NCBI GenBank assembly: GCA_030267965.1
Contig: BRYA01000548.1
Location: 728-48,132, forward strand
Origin: Triparma columacea
Taxonomy: Eukaryota > Sar > Bolidophyceae > Parmales > Triparmaceae
DNA length: 47,405 nt
Reading direction: 5' to 3'
A program made the translations under genes and the position numbers. Below are positions 1-12,573 of this stretch, in pieces. How positions within the stretch are numbered: position 1 is the stretch's first letter; the number at the start of each line of letters is the position of its first letter. The notes under the pieces are model-generated. The model did not search any database. It was given only the letters and a program-made list of their open reading frames with translations, and was not told where the DNA came from.

Positions 1-913
1 CTTCCTCCCTCCCTTCCCCCCCCGTGTCCTCCCTCCCCAACGATCCCTCCTCCGCCCACGCCTTCTTTACAATTCTCACCTTGTTTCGTCCCTATCCACT
101 CCACTTCTTCAAAAGTGTCTCAAGTCCCTGTTCCAACGACCCCCCTCTCGAGAGTGTACCTGCCCTGCTCTAAAGCTCTCACAGTCACACGGGCGATCCA
201 AATGCCTTAAAGTGTGAGATAATAAGTAAAGGATATCAGCAGTGCGAAGAAAAATGTAATTGTAACTCGCCAAGCACTTGCCAAGCCAATAAAAATATGG
301 TTCCTCAATTCCTCCCATCTCTTCACCCTGTTCCTTGTTGGACCCTGAACCCTAATGGAGCACCCAGCATCCCCCAAAAACGCAGTCATTATAAGATGTC
401 GTCGACAATCGCCTTGGCGAAGGCTCCGCCGACAAGATTACCGTTGTCGTCTTCTCCACGTGCGCCTGCGAAAAAGGAGACGAGTAAAGTATGTAGGGTT
501 GTGTGAGCACCCACTCATCCCCTCAGCACCGCTCCTCCTTCGACGCTCCTCCTCTGACGCTCTTCCAAGAGGAACATTTTCACGCCATAATGTTCACTTA
601 AGCCCCGTCAGTAATGAACGCCTATATCAGCCTTGACCAAGCCCCCCATCCCGCTTCACGCATCCCTCCCCCGCGCCCACGTAATATAAGAACGTGATTG
701 TAAGCTCAGAAGAATATCAAACAATTTGTTATTTCACTGTCCCTGCTTTATCGCCCCTCCTCTGTTAACACCTCCCCCCCCCCCCTGACCTCCTCCTCCT
801 CATCATCTTTTTCCTCCTCCTCCTCCTTCTCCCGTGTCACCTCCCACATATGACTTAGGGACAATTAAGACCCTACGGACAATTAAGGCCTGGACCTCCC
901 TACAAAGCCCCTC
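1..913. other. No gene recognised; C/T-rich spacer
   Basis: I see no convincing coding region here. The stretch is rich in pyrimidine runs, including a long C-run near 773-785 and repeated 'tcctcctcc' around 789-830. The short open frames have no recognisable domain and low-complexity content. It would be the downstream flank of the minus-strand DUF285 gene. Confidence 0.5.
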
Positions 914-2286
914 TCAAAAAAGAGTAGCAGCAATGATGACTGCCAATAGCACAGCACTTGCACTACCCCTGATTGCACAACCCACACACACATTGCCGTC
1001 ACAGTTAGGGTCGTCCCATTCCGTGGGGGCATTCGTGGGGTAGTCAGAGGGGGCGTTCGTGGGGTAGTCGGAGGGGGCGTCCGTTGGGGCGTCCGTTGGG
1101 GCGTAAGTGGAGGCATCGGTGGGGGCATCGGTGGGGGCATCGGTGGGAGCGTCAGTGGGAGCGTCAGTGGGAGCCGTGGTCGGAGGGGACGTTGTCAGAG
1201 CCGAAGTGGGGGCGTCCGTGGGAGCGTCAGTGGGAGCCGTGGTCGGAGGGGACGTTGTTGGAGCCGAAGTGGGAGAGTCCGTGGGGGCGCCAGTTGGAGC
1301 GCCAGTTGGAGCGCCAGTCGGAGCCGAAGTGGGAACCAAAGTGGGAGAGTCCGTGATAGCAGTCTCACAGTTGGTTCCGTGGTACCCAGAAGCGCAGGGG
1401 GCGCACACGTTTCCACCTGATACATACTGGCCAGAGCCAGAGAAAGTATCGGTAGGGCAATCTACGCAGGTTCCGGTACTAATATCAGTTTCTGGTTGTC
1501 CGGATTCAGAGAACATAAGAGAACCAAAATTGGTGCACGAACAGACATTCCAGCCGGTGACGTCCTGGGTAAAGACTGTCGCGCGATTGAACATACTATA
1601 CATGCTGGTCACCTTGGACACATCCCAATTCCCAATATCCTGATTGAAGCCAAACGCGCGATCGAATGCATACGCCATCATGTTGACCTTGGAGACATCC
1701 CAATCCCCAATGTCTTGGTTGAAGTCCGTGGTAACCGAGAAAATGTACTTCATGGTAGTGACACTCGAGGTATCCCAACTCCCAATATCCTGGTTGAAGG
1801 CATGTGCGCCACTGCGTTCAAATTAATGCCGAGTGAAGGGTTTTGTTAGAGCTAGGTTTGCGTGTGCTTGTCAGCGTGTTGTAATAGAACTCACTTGAAC
1901 AGCGCCCACATGTTGGTCACGCTGGACACATCCCACCCGCTGATGTCCTCGTTGAATGTATTTTTGTTTTGGAATCCCTTTTTCATGTTTGTGACGCCTT
2001 TGACGTTCCTGCGCACAAGGGTTGTCACGGGTTAGATGGATGATAGACGCCTGCCTCCTCTCTATTCACTCGTCCTTCCATCCTAACCCTCAACTCACCA
2101 ATCTTTAATGTGGCCATACGTATCCTCAGCGGAGGTAGGGTTTGACACCCAGAGGTCAACTGCCGTTTGGAAGTTGGTATTGGTGAGGGTCTCACAATTA
2201 GTGTTGACGGAGTTCGTAGTTGTGCATCCTTCTACGAGGACGGACTTAGAAAGTAGCACTGCAGTCGTGAGGAGAGGGAACTTCAT
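914..2286 (-). CDS. Secreted DUF285/BspA-like repeat surface protein with Pro/Thr-rich stalk
   Basis: Three exons, read 2286-2099, 2008-1895 and 1811-914, join in frame to 399 residues; both donors are GTGAG and both acceptors CAG. The start is chosen at the Met of MKFPLLTTAVLLS, which opens a signal peptide. After it come DUF285 units of the form FNQDIGxWDVSxVTxM, at least five, beginning in exon 2 and continuing across both splice junctions, which supports the model. Next is a Cys-rich segment (CVDCPTDTF, CAPCASGYHGTNC) resembling EGF/GCC2-type modules, then about 100 residues of PTDAPT/PTSAPT repeats, and a hydrophobic C-terminus (AVLLAVIIAATLF) that could be a GPI signal or membrane anchor. 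The architecture is that of a stalked cell-surface or wall protein. The ligand and role are unknown. The stalk is encoded by imperfect 12-24 bp repeats (about 1030-1350) that may vary in length. Confidence 0.8.
1030..1350 (-). repeat. Imperfect tandem repeat coding the Pro/Thr stalk
   Basis: Short units such as 'gggggcgtccgttggggcgt' and 'gggagcgtcagtgggagc' recur through this interval. On the minus strand they encode PTDAPT, PTSAPT and PTGAPT units. Repeat number is likely polymorphic. Confidence 0.75.
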
Positions 2287-4031
2287 TTCTACTGGGGGGG
2301 GCGTCGATGTGAGTGTACAACGGACAATCTCTCTTTCACGCTCAAGCCGGGACGTGCTTATCACTCCCTTCCCTCCCCCCCCGGTTCTCATTTTTAGTCC
2401 CATATTGGGTAGTCCCTCCCATCCCTTTAAACGGACACTACCGTATTTTGCCAAACACTTGGACAATGTGATTACCATTCACGGAACGCTTTCCACCCCG
2501 CTCGTAGTAAATCCCGCCCCATTCCGTACAAGCTTGGCTCACCTTGTTGTTATGGAGTCTGAGGAGGATGAAGGAGGAGAAGGGACAACAATAAAGCGGT
2601 CAATGTTCATCAGGTTTGTGGGATTTGGGGGTTAGTACGTAGTTGTCTAGGAAGATTCTAAGTCAGACTGGGGATGGGATTGTTCCGAATATAAGGTCTT
2701 GTCCGATTTCACTTACTTACGGAAAAGTTAGGTTTGGTTTTTGGGGATGGGAGAATGTAGTGCAGTTGTTGGAAAAGAAGGGATGATCAGAAAAATAGGA
2801 AATTGTTTGTTTTAAAAATAATCAATGCTGATCAAGATTACAAGTTCCAAATAATTGGCGTGGACTCTCGTCACGATGGGTACGTCCTTCCCATTTTGTT
2901 TTCTCATTACTAAGCGTCATCACCCTTCTTCACATCGCTCAATGAAGACCGAGAGTGGTTCATCAGGTGTTCCACCCGAGATGCGCGGAGCACGCCACCC
3001 CCCCCACCCCCTTGAGAATGGGGGCGCCTGTAAAAAACACCACCAACCCAAACATGAAGACTCGGCGCAACCGCCGCCACTGCCTCGACTTGCGAAATAT
3101 TAACGCCACCCTTCGCTCACAGCAGGTTTCGAAAATGTATCTTTCTCCCTTTTCCTCTCGCTGTGGTCTTCCTTCTCGCCCATCTCGATGAACATGTGGC
3201 GTTGAGGTCCGTCGCGAGTTCCTCCCAAAAAAATCCTCCAAGCCTCTGGGAAGGCTGTAAGTGACTTCATCCATAACAGGGGGGGAGAAAGCTGTGTTGT
3301 GCCGGAGTGCGATCTCTCCTTTCTCCCTAGCTTCGCGGTTGCATATTCCTTGCTCAAGCCTACCATTGCAGCACAGATGACACACCACTGGAAATCCCGA
3401 GAAGGCTAACTGGAAGTTACCCCCTTGAGGTACAGTTTTCCGTCAGAAATAAAACTTGTGCATCGTCCTTGTGTGCGGAGGTTCCGTTGTAGTAGGGCAA
3501 GCTCGGTCGGGAACTCACTATTATGTGGAAGTTCTCAAAACTTTGCACAGCAAATCTTTGGCGAAAGGAATTGGCTCTTTTAGCGGGTGAAAGCAATTCA
3601 GCAGTTTTCTCTTCTACAACATCACTGCTTCGCTGTAACTCGTTCTTTAGTTTGATACAATCTAATATTACTCCAATCTTCGCGCGTTGGCGTCTCATCA
3701 ATCCAATTTGGAGAGATTTGAGGATAAGATAGTGTCCCGAAGGTCGGAGTCTTGTGAAGCTAGTTTAGCCCCTGTGTTTGCTGTTTGGTAACATCATTGG
3801 CTTGAAAGTCTCTTCAACTACAATACTGACTACAAGGTACTTACATACATCTCATATCTACCCACACCAACCAAAAAAAAAAAGAGTCCCTCACGAGCCT
3901 CTTCCCCCTCCCCCTGCCTTTCCCTCTATTATCAACATCCTCCGCTATACTCCTACTATATCCCTTCCCCACCCCTTCCCCACCCCTTCCCTACCCTTCT
4001 TAGTGACCTTTACATCCAGTACATCCCTAAT
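2287..4031. other. Intergenic region between divergent genes, no gene recognised
   Basis: This 1.7 kb separates the start of the DUF285 gene (-) from the HSF gene (+), so it should contain both promoters. Open frames exist, the best being a minus-strand 94-codon frame at 3417-3701 with ordinary amino-acid composition, but none shows a domain, and I could not connect them by splice sites to a larger protein. The last 130 bp before the HSF start is strongly pyrimidine-rich ('cccttccccacccc'). Confidence 0.5.
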
Positions 4032-6037
4032 ATGTCCGCATCACCACCACCTGACCTTTCAACCAACAAGATGAAAACTAGAGGTGTTAAATTAGGCTAC
4101 AAGTCGCGTTCTGACAGCAACAACCGCTTCGATACAACAGATATCACACAGTCAAACCTTGGAGGTCCCATTAGGCCCTCCCACACATTTGTCCCACTAA
4201 ACAGATCCACCAGGACCACCTCCCTTCCCCCCCAGCCCACCTCCTCCTCCCTCCCTAGCCACGGCGGCACCCAGGACTACTACGCCTCCGCGTACTACGC
4301 TGGCTTCAACGCAGCGCAGAACTCCCTCAGGAGGAACTACCTTCAGAGCACAGGGACAACCCCTGAAGGGACCAGCCCCGTGGAGGGGATGAGGAGAAGC
4401 TCCAGTTCGTCTTCCCTATCCTCCGCCCAGAAGTCCTCCTCCATAACCTCCGCAACGTCCTCCTCCTCTGACATAGGCTCCAACCCCTTCCCTCGAAAGC
4501 TAATGGAAATGCTATCCCGAGAGGACCCTTCCATCGTATCCTGGCTCCCGACCGGGGATGCCTTCGTCGTCAGGAACCAGGAGAGGTTCATAAACGAGGT
4601 CCTACCCTCGTACTTCCGCCACTCCAAGTTCACCTCCTTCCAACGTCAGCTTAACCTCTACGGATTCAGAAGGGTCACCAAGGGACCCGACCAGGGAGCT
4701 TACAGGCACGAGATGTTCCTGAGAGAGAACAAGGAACTGTGCCTAGGCATGAGAAGGACCAAGCAAAAGGGGAGCCCACAGCTTAAGGTAAGCCGCCGGC
4801 CTCCCTTTTCCCTTTGTCATTACTTCAATATACTGCCCTAAATTCTCACTCTACCCCCCCCCCCACCTTCCAGCCCTCTCCTCGCATAACCTCTCCCCCA
4901 GGTTCTCATCCTTCCTCTCGTTCCTCCCCTATCCACATGGCTCTATCCTCCTCCCCCCCCTTTGCCCTCGACGGTCATTCCTCCCCCCTTACCCACACCA
5001 CCAACTCACACGTGCCCCAGATGGCGTTCTCCGCTCCTGCCGCCCACACTGGCTTCGGTGGTGGACAGGGCCCCTACGGAGACAGGGGAACCGGGTACCA
5101 CCACAACCAGCCCGTCTACTCCATGGGTTACGGACACCCGCCTCAGGGGTACCACCCTCCCACTGCCCTAGGCATGATGGGTTCCGCCTCAGCGACCCCA
5201 CCAACACACCTGCCTCCACCAAACCATAACGCCATGCTCTCGTCAAGCATGAACGCACGTAACGCGATAAACTTCCAGTCGTTCTCCCAGCAAATGATGC
5301 AGAAACAAATTATGGAGAGGGACATGCAGATGGACATGTACGACAGGGAGAGGCAGGCGAGCGCGCTGGCGGCGGCGGGGGATGTCGCGGAGAGAATAGG
5401 GGAGAGACAGAGGACCAACTCATTGTCTAGCCCAACAGGGTTGACGCAGGCGGCGGGGGGGGGGGGGAAGGGGGAAGAGGTGGAGGGGACGGGGGAGGAG
5501 GGGAGGGAACGTAGAATGTCGGGACTTAGCGTGCAGCTCGAGGCTAGGGGACTGGTGGGGGAAGGTGCGGGTGAAGCGGCGGATACCCAACAACAACAAC
5601 AACAGACAACGACAGGATTGCCGAAACCACCGAGCCTCCAGTGGAACATATCACAGGGAGACCAGATCGGGACACTAGCTGACCAGTTATCAGAGAACCC
5701 TCCCCCCCCCGATAACCTCAGTCGTAACGTGAGCATATCAAGCAACAAGGACCGCGCAGACTTTGCCGGCCTCGCCGGTACCATGGAGGTTGGTGGCGTC
5801 GACGATATGGAGATGGACTTCGCTAACATGTTCGCGAACGAGGAATTCGTAAGGGAGGGTGGGGGGTGGTCACCTGTACCGTCACCACAACAAGCGGCCG
5901 CGGCTAACATGCCAACACCGACCAAGGTTTGGGGAGGGGAGGGAGGGGAAGGGAGGAACTTCAATATCACGTTTGATAAAATCGACGATGTCGTGGGGAC
6001 GAAGTTGGATGAGGAGGATGAAGAGAAGGGGGCGTGA
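4032..6037 (+). CDS. Heat-shock-factor (HSF) type transcription factor
   Basis: Two exons, 4032-4787 and 4874-6037, join in phase 0 through a GTAAG donor and a CAG acceptor to give 639 residues. An alternative in-frame Met lies at 4071. The HSF DNA-binding domain occupies roughly residues 150-250. It starts at [15 protein letters not shown], continues through [10 protein letters not shown] and the recognition helix [20 protein letters not shown], and ends at the splice junction. Such domains bind inverted GAA-type heat-shock elements in the nucleus. The typical HR-A/B trimerisation heptads do not follow directly. Instead there is a long Pro/Ser/Gly-rich stretch, then a Met/Gln-rich, possibly helical segment ([20 protein letters not shown], about residues 410-435), a Gly/Glu run, a Gln run and an acidic C-terminus that could activate transcription. 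HSF genes are strongly expanded in diatoms and relatives, so assignment to one stress role is not possible. Confidence 0.92.
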
Positions 6038-6256
6038 AGGCCCGTTTTGATAGCCACAGGCCGAACACATCAAAGTTACTTTACTTGAGATAGTATAAGA
6101 AAAAACTACACCTTCCTTTTCCCTTTCTTCCTATTTCTTTCACCCCCTTCCTCCTCCTCTGAGTCGTCTTCCCCTACGCCGTCCCCTTCCACACCCTCAC
6201 AGTGCCTTTTTCTTTCCCCCCCCCTCCTCCTCCCCCTCCTCATCTTCCCCTAATAT

Positions 6257-8794
<2,538 letters not shown>

Positions 8795-9904
8795 TTATAG
8801 AAATTCCAGAATAACTCTCCACATAACCTTCGGGAGCCTCTTGCGTGTCGCAGTTACCCCGAGTGTTTGCGTTTCATCTCCGTCCTGTCGCTTCCTCTTT
8901 TTGTCGTCCGTAAAGAGTGTCTTGAGGCACGATAGAACGGTGACGCGTTCACGTATGCGGTGCCACCTAGAATTGAGGAGGTCCAAGACAGTCGACATAT
9001 TTTGATCGGCAGCGGCAGAGATTAGGGCGGTGCAATCTAAGAAGCAGTCTTCACTGATGGAGACGGCAGGAGATAAACTGAGTTTCGTCAGGGCGGTGCA
9101 TCCGTTGAAGGCCTGCCAGTCAATCGTTGTCACTGAGTCCGGGATGGTGATGGCCGTGAGGGAGGAGCATCCGTAGAAGGCGCATTCGCCAATTGTCGTC
9201 ACTCCATCCGGGATTGTGATGGCTTCAAGTGAGGAGCATCCTTCGAAGGCGCATTCGTCAATCATCGTCACTCCATCCGGGATGGTGATGGCCGTGAGAG
9301 AGGAGCAATAACTGAAGGCGCAAACGCCAATTGTCGTCACTCCGTCCGGGATTGTGATGGCTGCGAGGGAGGAGCATCTACTGAAGGCGGACATGCCAAT
9401 CGATGTCACAGAGTCCGGGATTGTGATGGCTGTGAGGGAGGAGCATTCCCTGAAGGCGTATTGGACAATCGTCGTTACTGAGTCCGGGATTGTGATGGCT
9501 GTGAGGGAGGAGCAACTGCTGAAGGTGCCCTCGCCAATAATCGTCACTCCGTCCGGGATTGTGATGGCCGCGAGGGAGGAGCATCCAACGAAGGCCCATT
9601 TGTCAATCGTCGTCACTGAGTCCGGGATTGTGAGGGCCGTGAGAGAGGAGCATGTCGCGAAGGCAGATTCTCCAATCTTCGTCACTCCGTCCGGGATAGT
9701 GATGGCCGTGAGGGAGGAGCATCCCCAGAAGGCGCCAAAGCCAATCGACGTCACTCCGACTGGGATTGTGATGGCTGCGAGGGAGGAGCATCCTTGGAAG
9801 GCTTGATTAGCAATCGTCGTCACTCCCTTTGCAAAAGTCACCTCTGTGAGTTCAGGATCTTCAAAGAATCTCTCTTTGCCAGAGTATACTGCTGATTTGG
9901 GCAT
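8795..9904 (-). CDS. BspA-type leucine-rich repeat protein (LRR_5)
   Basis: A single exon of 369 residues. After MPKSAVYSGKERFFEDPEL come about twelve 23-residue repeats of the form LTAITIPDGVTxIGxxAFxxC, each closing with CSS, the consensus of BspA-like (LRR_5) repeats. The last, degenerate unit is near residue 285. The C-terminal part is not repetitive and has a basic patch (DDKKRKRQD) that could be a nuclear localisation signal or a surface charge patch. No signal peptide or transmembrane segment is seen, so the protein is probably intracellular. BspA-like repeats mediate protein binding; members are abundant in many protists, often in large families. A specific role cannot be assigned. 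The repeats are nearly identical at DNA level, suggesting recent duplication or gene conversion. Confidence 0.88.
   Translation of the reverse strand: MPKSAVYSGKERFFEDPELTEVTFAKGVTTIANQAFQGCSSLAAITIPVGVTSIGFGAFWGCSSLTAITIPDGVTKIGESAFATCSSLTALTIPDSVTTIDKWAFVGCSSLAAITIPDGVTIIGEGTFSSCSSLTAITIPDSVTTIVQYAFRECSSLTAITIPDSVTSIGMSAFSRCSSLAAITIPDGVTTIGVCAFSYCSSLTAITIPDGVTMIDECAFEGCSSLEAITIPDGVTTIGECAFYGCSSLTAITIPDSVTTIDWQAFNGCTALTKLSLSPAVSISEDCFLDCTALISAAADQNMSTVLDLLNSRWHRIRERVTVLSCLKTLFTDDKKRKRQDGDETQTLGVTATRKRLPKVMWRVILEFL
9040..9840 (-). repeat. 69-bp tandem coding repeats (LRR units)
   Basis: Units of 69 bp with a shared core ('gggattgtgatggc' followed by 'gagggaggagca') recur about twelve times. 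Each encodes one 23-residue LRR_5 unit. The opposite strand is also open through part of this array, as a by-product of the periodicity. Confidence 0.9.
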
Positions 9905-10259
9905 TTTGGGAAGGATTTGTGAAGGATGAAAGAACTAGTCCTAACAGTGCTCGAGTTAGGGTATGGCGTGAATGTTTAGATGGAGAGGAGGAGATTGAAA
10001 GTTGGGTATTTGGGCGATGTAGTTTTTTGGGGACCAAATTATAGCTAAAGCTGTAATATGTTTGGCTATAATGTAGGTAGTAGTATTGTTGTTTGTATTG
10101 TGAAGAGTTTGAATGGTTGTGAAGAGTAGTTAAAGCCTATAATACAGTTTTTGTTGCCAAAAATGCCAAAATCTCCCTCCAAGACTTCCCACACCGAATT
10201 TACCTCGATCTCGATCCAACATTTTCCTCCTTTTATCTTCCATCCTCAAATCATCTCTA
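9905..10259. other. Divergent promoter region between LRR gene and lycopene cyclase
   Basis: A 355-bp interval separates the two start codons. It is AT-richer than the coding parts. I saw no ORF with recognisable content and no clear regulatory motif. Confidence 0.45.
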
Positions 10260-12471
10260 ATGACGTTGAATTGTCAATTAATGGTCTTCACATTGATATT
10301 ATTAGCATTAACGATCGAGTCATACACGTTATTACCAAATAAGATGTCAAATGAGAGAAAAAGCAAGGCTATCTTCAGGACAAACACCGACAACATCTAT
10401 CATCAAACCTCAAATAGTCACTCTTATACAAAACGGAGGTAAGTTCAGCAGTGTTGAGTCACGTGAGCTACATGTGAGGTAGAAAAAGACGATCTTGTGA
10501 ATGTCTGAAGATTTATTGTTGAAGCTTCCCAATGCAAGTGGAACCCACAAGTTGTATCCCACATGATATGCGACAATATGATATGCGTCGTGCATTTCAG
10601 AGACACGCGCAACTATTTAACGCCAGCAAACACCAAATGGCTGCCAAACGACCATACTGAGGAACAATTTCAACACCACCACCCACCACCACTACTCTTC
10701 AACCCCTCCTGACCCTTTGCACTCTCTCCCCAACACTCGCACCCTAGTTCCCCTCAAACCTCCCTCTTCTCCACTCCCCCCCCCACATACGACGTCCTAA
10801 TATTCGGTTCAGGTCCGACCTCCCTATCCCTAGCCTCCCTATTATCGTCCTCCCCAACCCCTCCAAAAATCGCCGTAATTAGTAAGACATACGACGACAC
10901 CTGGATCCCTAACTACGGTTCCTGGGTACACGAGTGGTACACACTCGACGAATTATACTCCTCCCGAGGTGTGCAAGGTTTAAAGACCGATGGCGTGGAT
11001 ACAACTTGGGATGGTACTGACTGTTATTTCAAGGAGGGTATTACAGATGATGAGGCAAGGGTAGAAGTTGGTGCCGGGTACGTAAGGTTAAGTAGGGACG
11101 GGCTTAAAAGATGCTTCACGGACAAGGAAATCGGGTGGGACGTCGTTAGGGACAACCACGCAGCCAAGTGCACAGGCTTAAACGTGGCTAAAGGGATCAC
11201 CGTCACTAAAGGGTATACGGAGGTAGAGCTTGAGGGGGGGGGTAAGGTTAGGGGTAGGGTTGTGGTTGACGGTACGGGGGCTGAGAGCAAGCTGACGGTC
11301 AGGGACAAGAGGTCGGAGGAAGGGTACCAGATCGCTTACGGGGTCGAGTGCGAGGTTGAGGGGGAAGGGGTGGGGGGGGGGAAGGTGGGGAGCTATAGGA
11401 CGGATAGAATGACACTTTTCGATTATAGGTGCGACTGGGAGGAAGACGAGGGGAAAAAGAGGTGAGAGGGAGAGGATTGAGGGGAGGGAGCGGGGAGAGA
11501 TTATTATTTTGGGGCTTCTCTATATCTATATCTGACACTTATCTACATCTGACCCCACCCCCACCCTACGATCCGTCCCCTCACTCTCACCGAACAGCGA
11601 CATGTCCAACGAACCGACCTTCATGTACGTGATGCCCCTCGCCGACAATAAGATATTCTTCGAGGAGACCTCCCTAGTCGCTTCGCCGGCCGTCTCCTTC
11701 CGAGCCTGTAAAGACCGGTGCACACGCCGTCTCGCGTCGATGGACGTAAAGATAAAGAAAGTAATCGAGGAGGAGTTCTGCTACATCCCAATGGGTGGTG
11801 ACGTTACTAGGCCAGGTCAGAGGATAATCCCAATCGGCGCCGCTGCCGGGGTCGTTCACCCCAGCACGGGGTACCAGGTCTGCAGGACGCTAGGGTGCAA
11901 CCTTGAGTACGCGGACGCTATCTTGAAGGAGCTGGGGAGGGGAGAGGACTTTGACGCTGACCTGGCGAGCGCTAGGATCAACGACGCCGTTTGGACGAAG
12001 GAGGCTATCAAGCAGAGGAACTTTGCCGTCTTCGGGGGGGACTTCCTCATGAAGCAGAAGGTCGAGGGACTCCAGGGTTTCTTCTCGGGCTTCTTCGAGC
12101 TCCCGTTCCCGATGTGGGCAGGGTTCCTAGCAGGGATGAAGAACCTTCCCAACAACGAGAAGCATGAGACCTGGTACGCCAGGCTTATCTTCGGAGTTAC
12201 TTTCCTCACCAAGCTGCCCCCTTCAGTCGGGCTCGGTCTCGTTTCTAGCATACTCACTTACACGCTAAAGGACGGCCCGAACCTGATACAGTCTGTGACC
12301 CCTCTCTTTGGGGACCCTGATAGTTACATGGACGCCATGAAATTTAGGGACGCGGAGGGTGACGTTAAGGCCAAGATGGAAGCGATGGAAATGTGCGGCT
12401 GCGGAGACTGCGAGGGGAGGGTAGAGGTCGATGTACCTGATACTAGCAATGCATTAAGCAACCCCCTTTAA
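10260..12471 (+). CDS. Lycopene cyclase (beta/epsilon type) with bipartite plastid presequence
   Basis: Three exons, 10260-10438, 10748-11461 and 11598-12471, join in frame to 588 residues (GTAAG/TAG and GTGAG/CAG introns; both junctions keep phase 2). Exon 1 encodes a strong signal peptide (LMVFTLILLALTIES), then YTLLP and a basic, Ser/Thr/Asn-rich, acid-poor stretch. This is the signal-plus-transit layout of secondary plastids, with a tyrosine near the expected cleavage point. The mature part begins with the FAD-binding motif YDVLIFGSGPTSL (about residue 74). The family signature FMYVMPLADNKIFFEETS lies near residue 310, and YIPMGG and GAAAGVVHPSTGYQVCRTLG follow. A C-terminal hydrophobic region (WAGFLAGM, LGLVSSILTYTL) fits membrane association. 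The enzyme would cyclise lycopene ends in carotenoid synthesis. Beta and epsilon activity cannot be separated by eye. The first intron is 309 bp. Confidence 0.88.
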
Positions 12472-12573
12472 AGAAAATGGCCTACCAGGTAGCATACCCC
12501 ATTTTATGCACATATCTTCCCCTTCGTATTATTGCCCCCTCACTCCCACCCCCCACCACATCACCACATCACC

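Noticed and set aside
1107..1643. 178-codon plus-strand frame rich in VGASVGA
   Set aside because: It is the complement of the Pro/Thr stalk repeats in the DUF285 gene.
3417..3701. 94-codon minus-strand frame as a gene
   Set aside because: Composition is plausible but there is no domain, no conserved start context and no splice partner; support is too weak.
5143..6057. 304-codon open frame antisense to the HSF gene
   Set aside because: It mirrors HSF exon 2, has Ser/Pro low-complexity composition and no domain; the sense strand is clearly coding.
9354..9806. 150-codon plus-strand frame with repeated EEHxxKA units
   Set aside because: It is the complement of the 69-bp LRR array; periodicity keeps it open. 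The minus strand shows the true LRR_5 consensus.
9040..9840. CRISPR-like direct repeats
   Set aside because: Repeat units are contiguous coding units without unique spacers, in a eukaryotic gene.
10971..11465. Lycopene cyclase starting at an internal GTG
   Set aside because: The frame continues upstream through the FAD-binding motif; a spliced exon at 10260-10438 provides an ATG and presequence.
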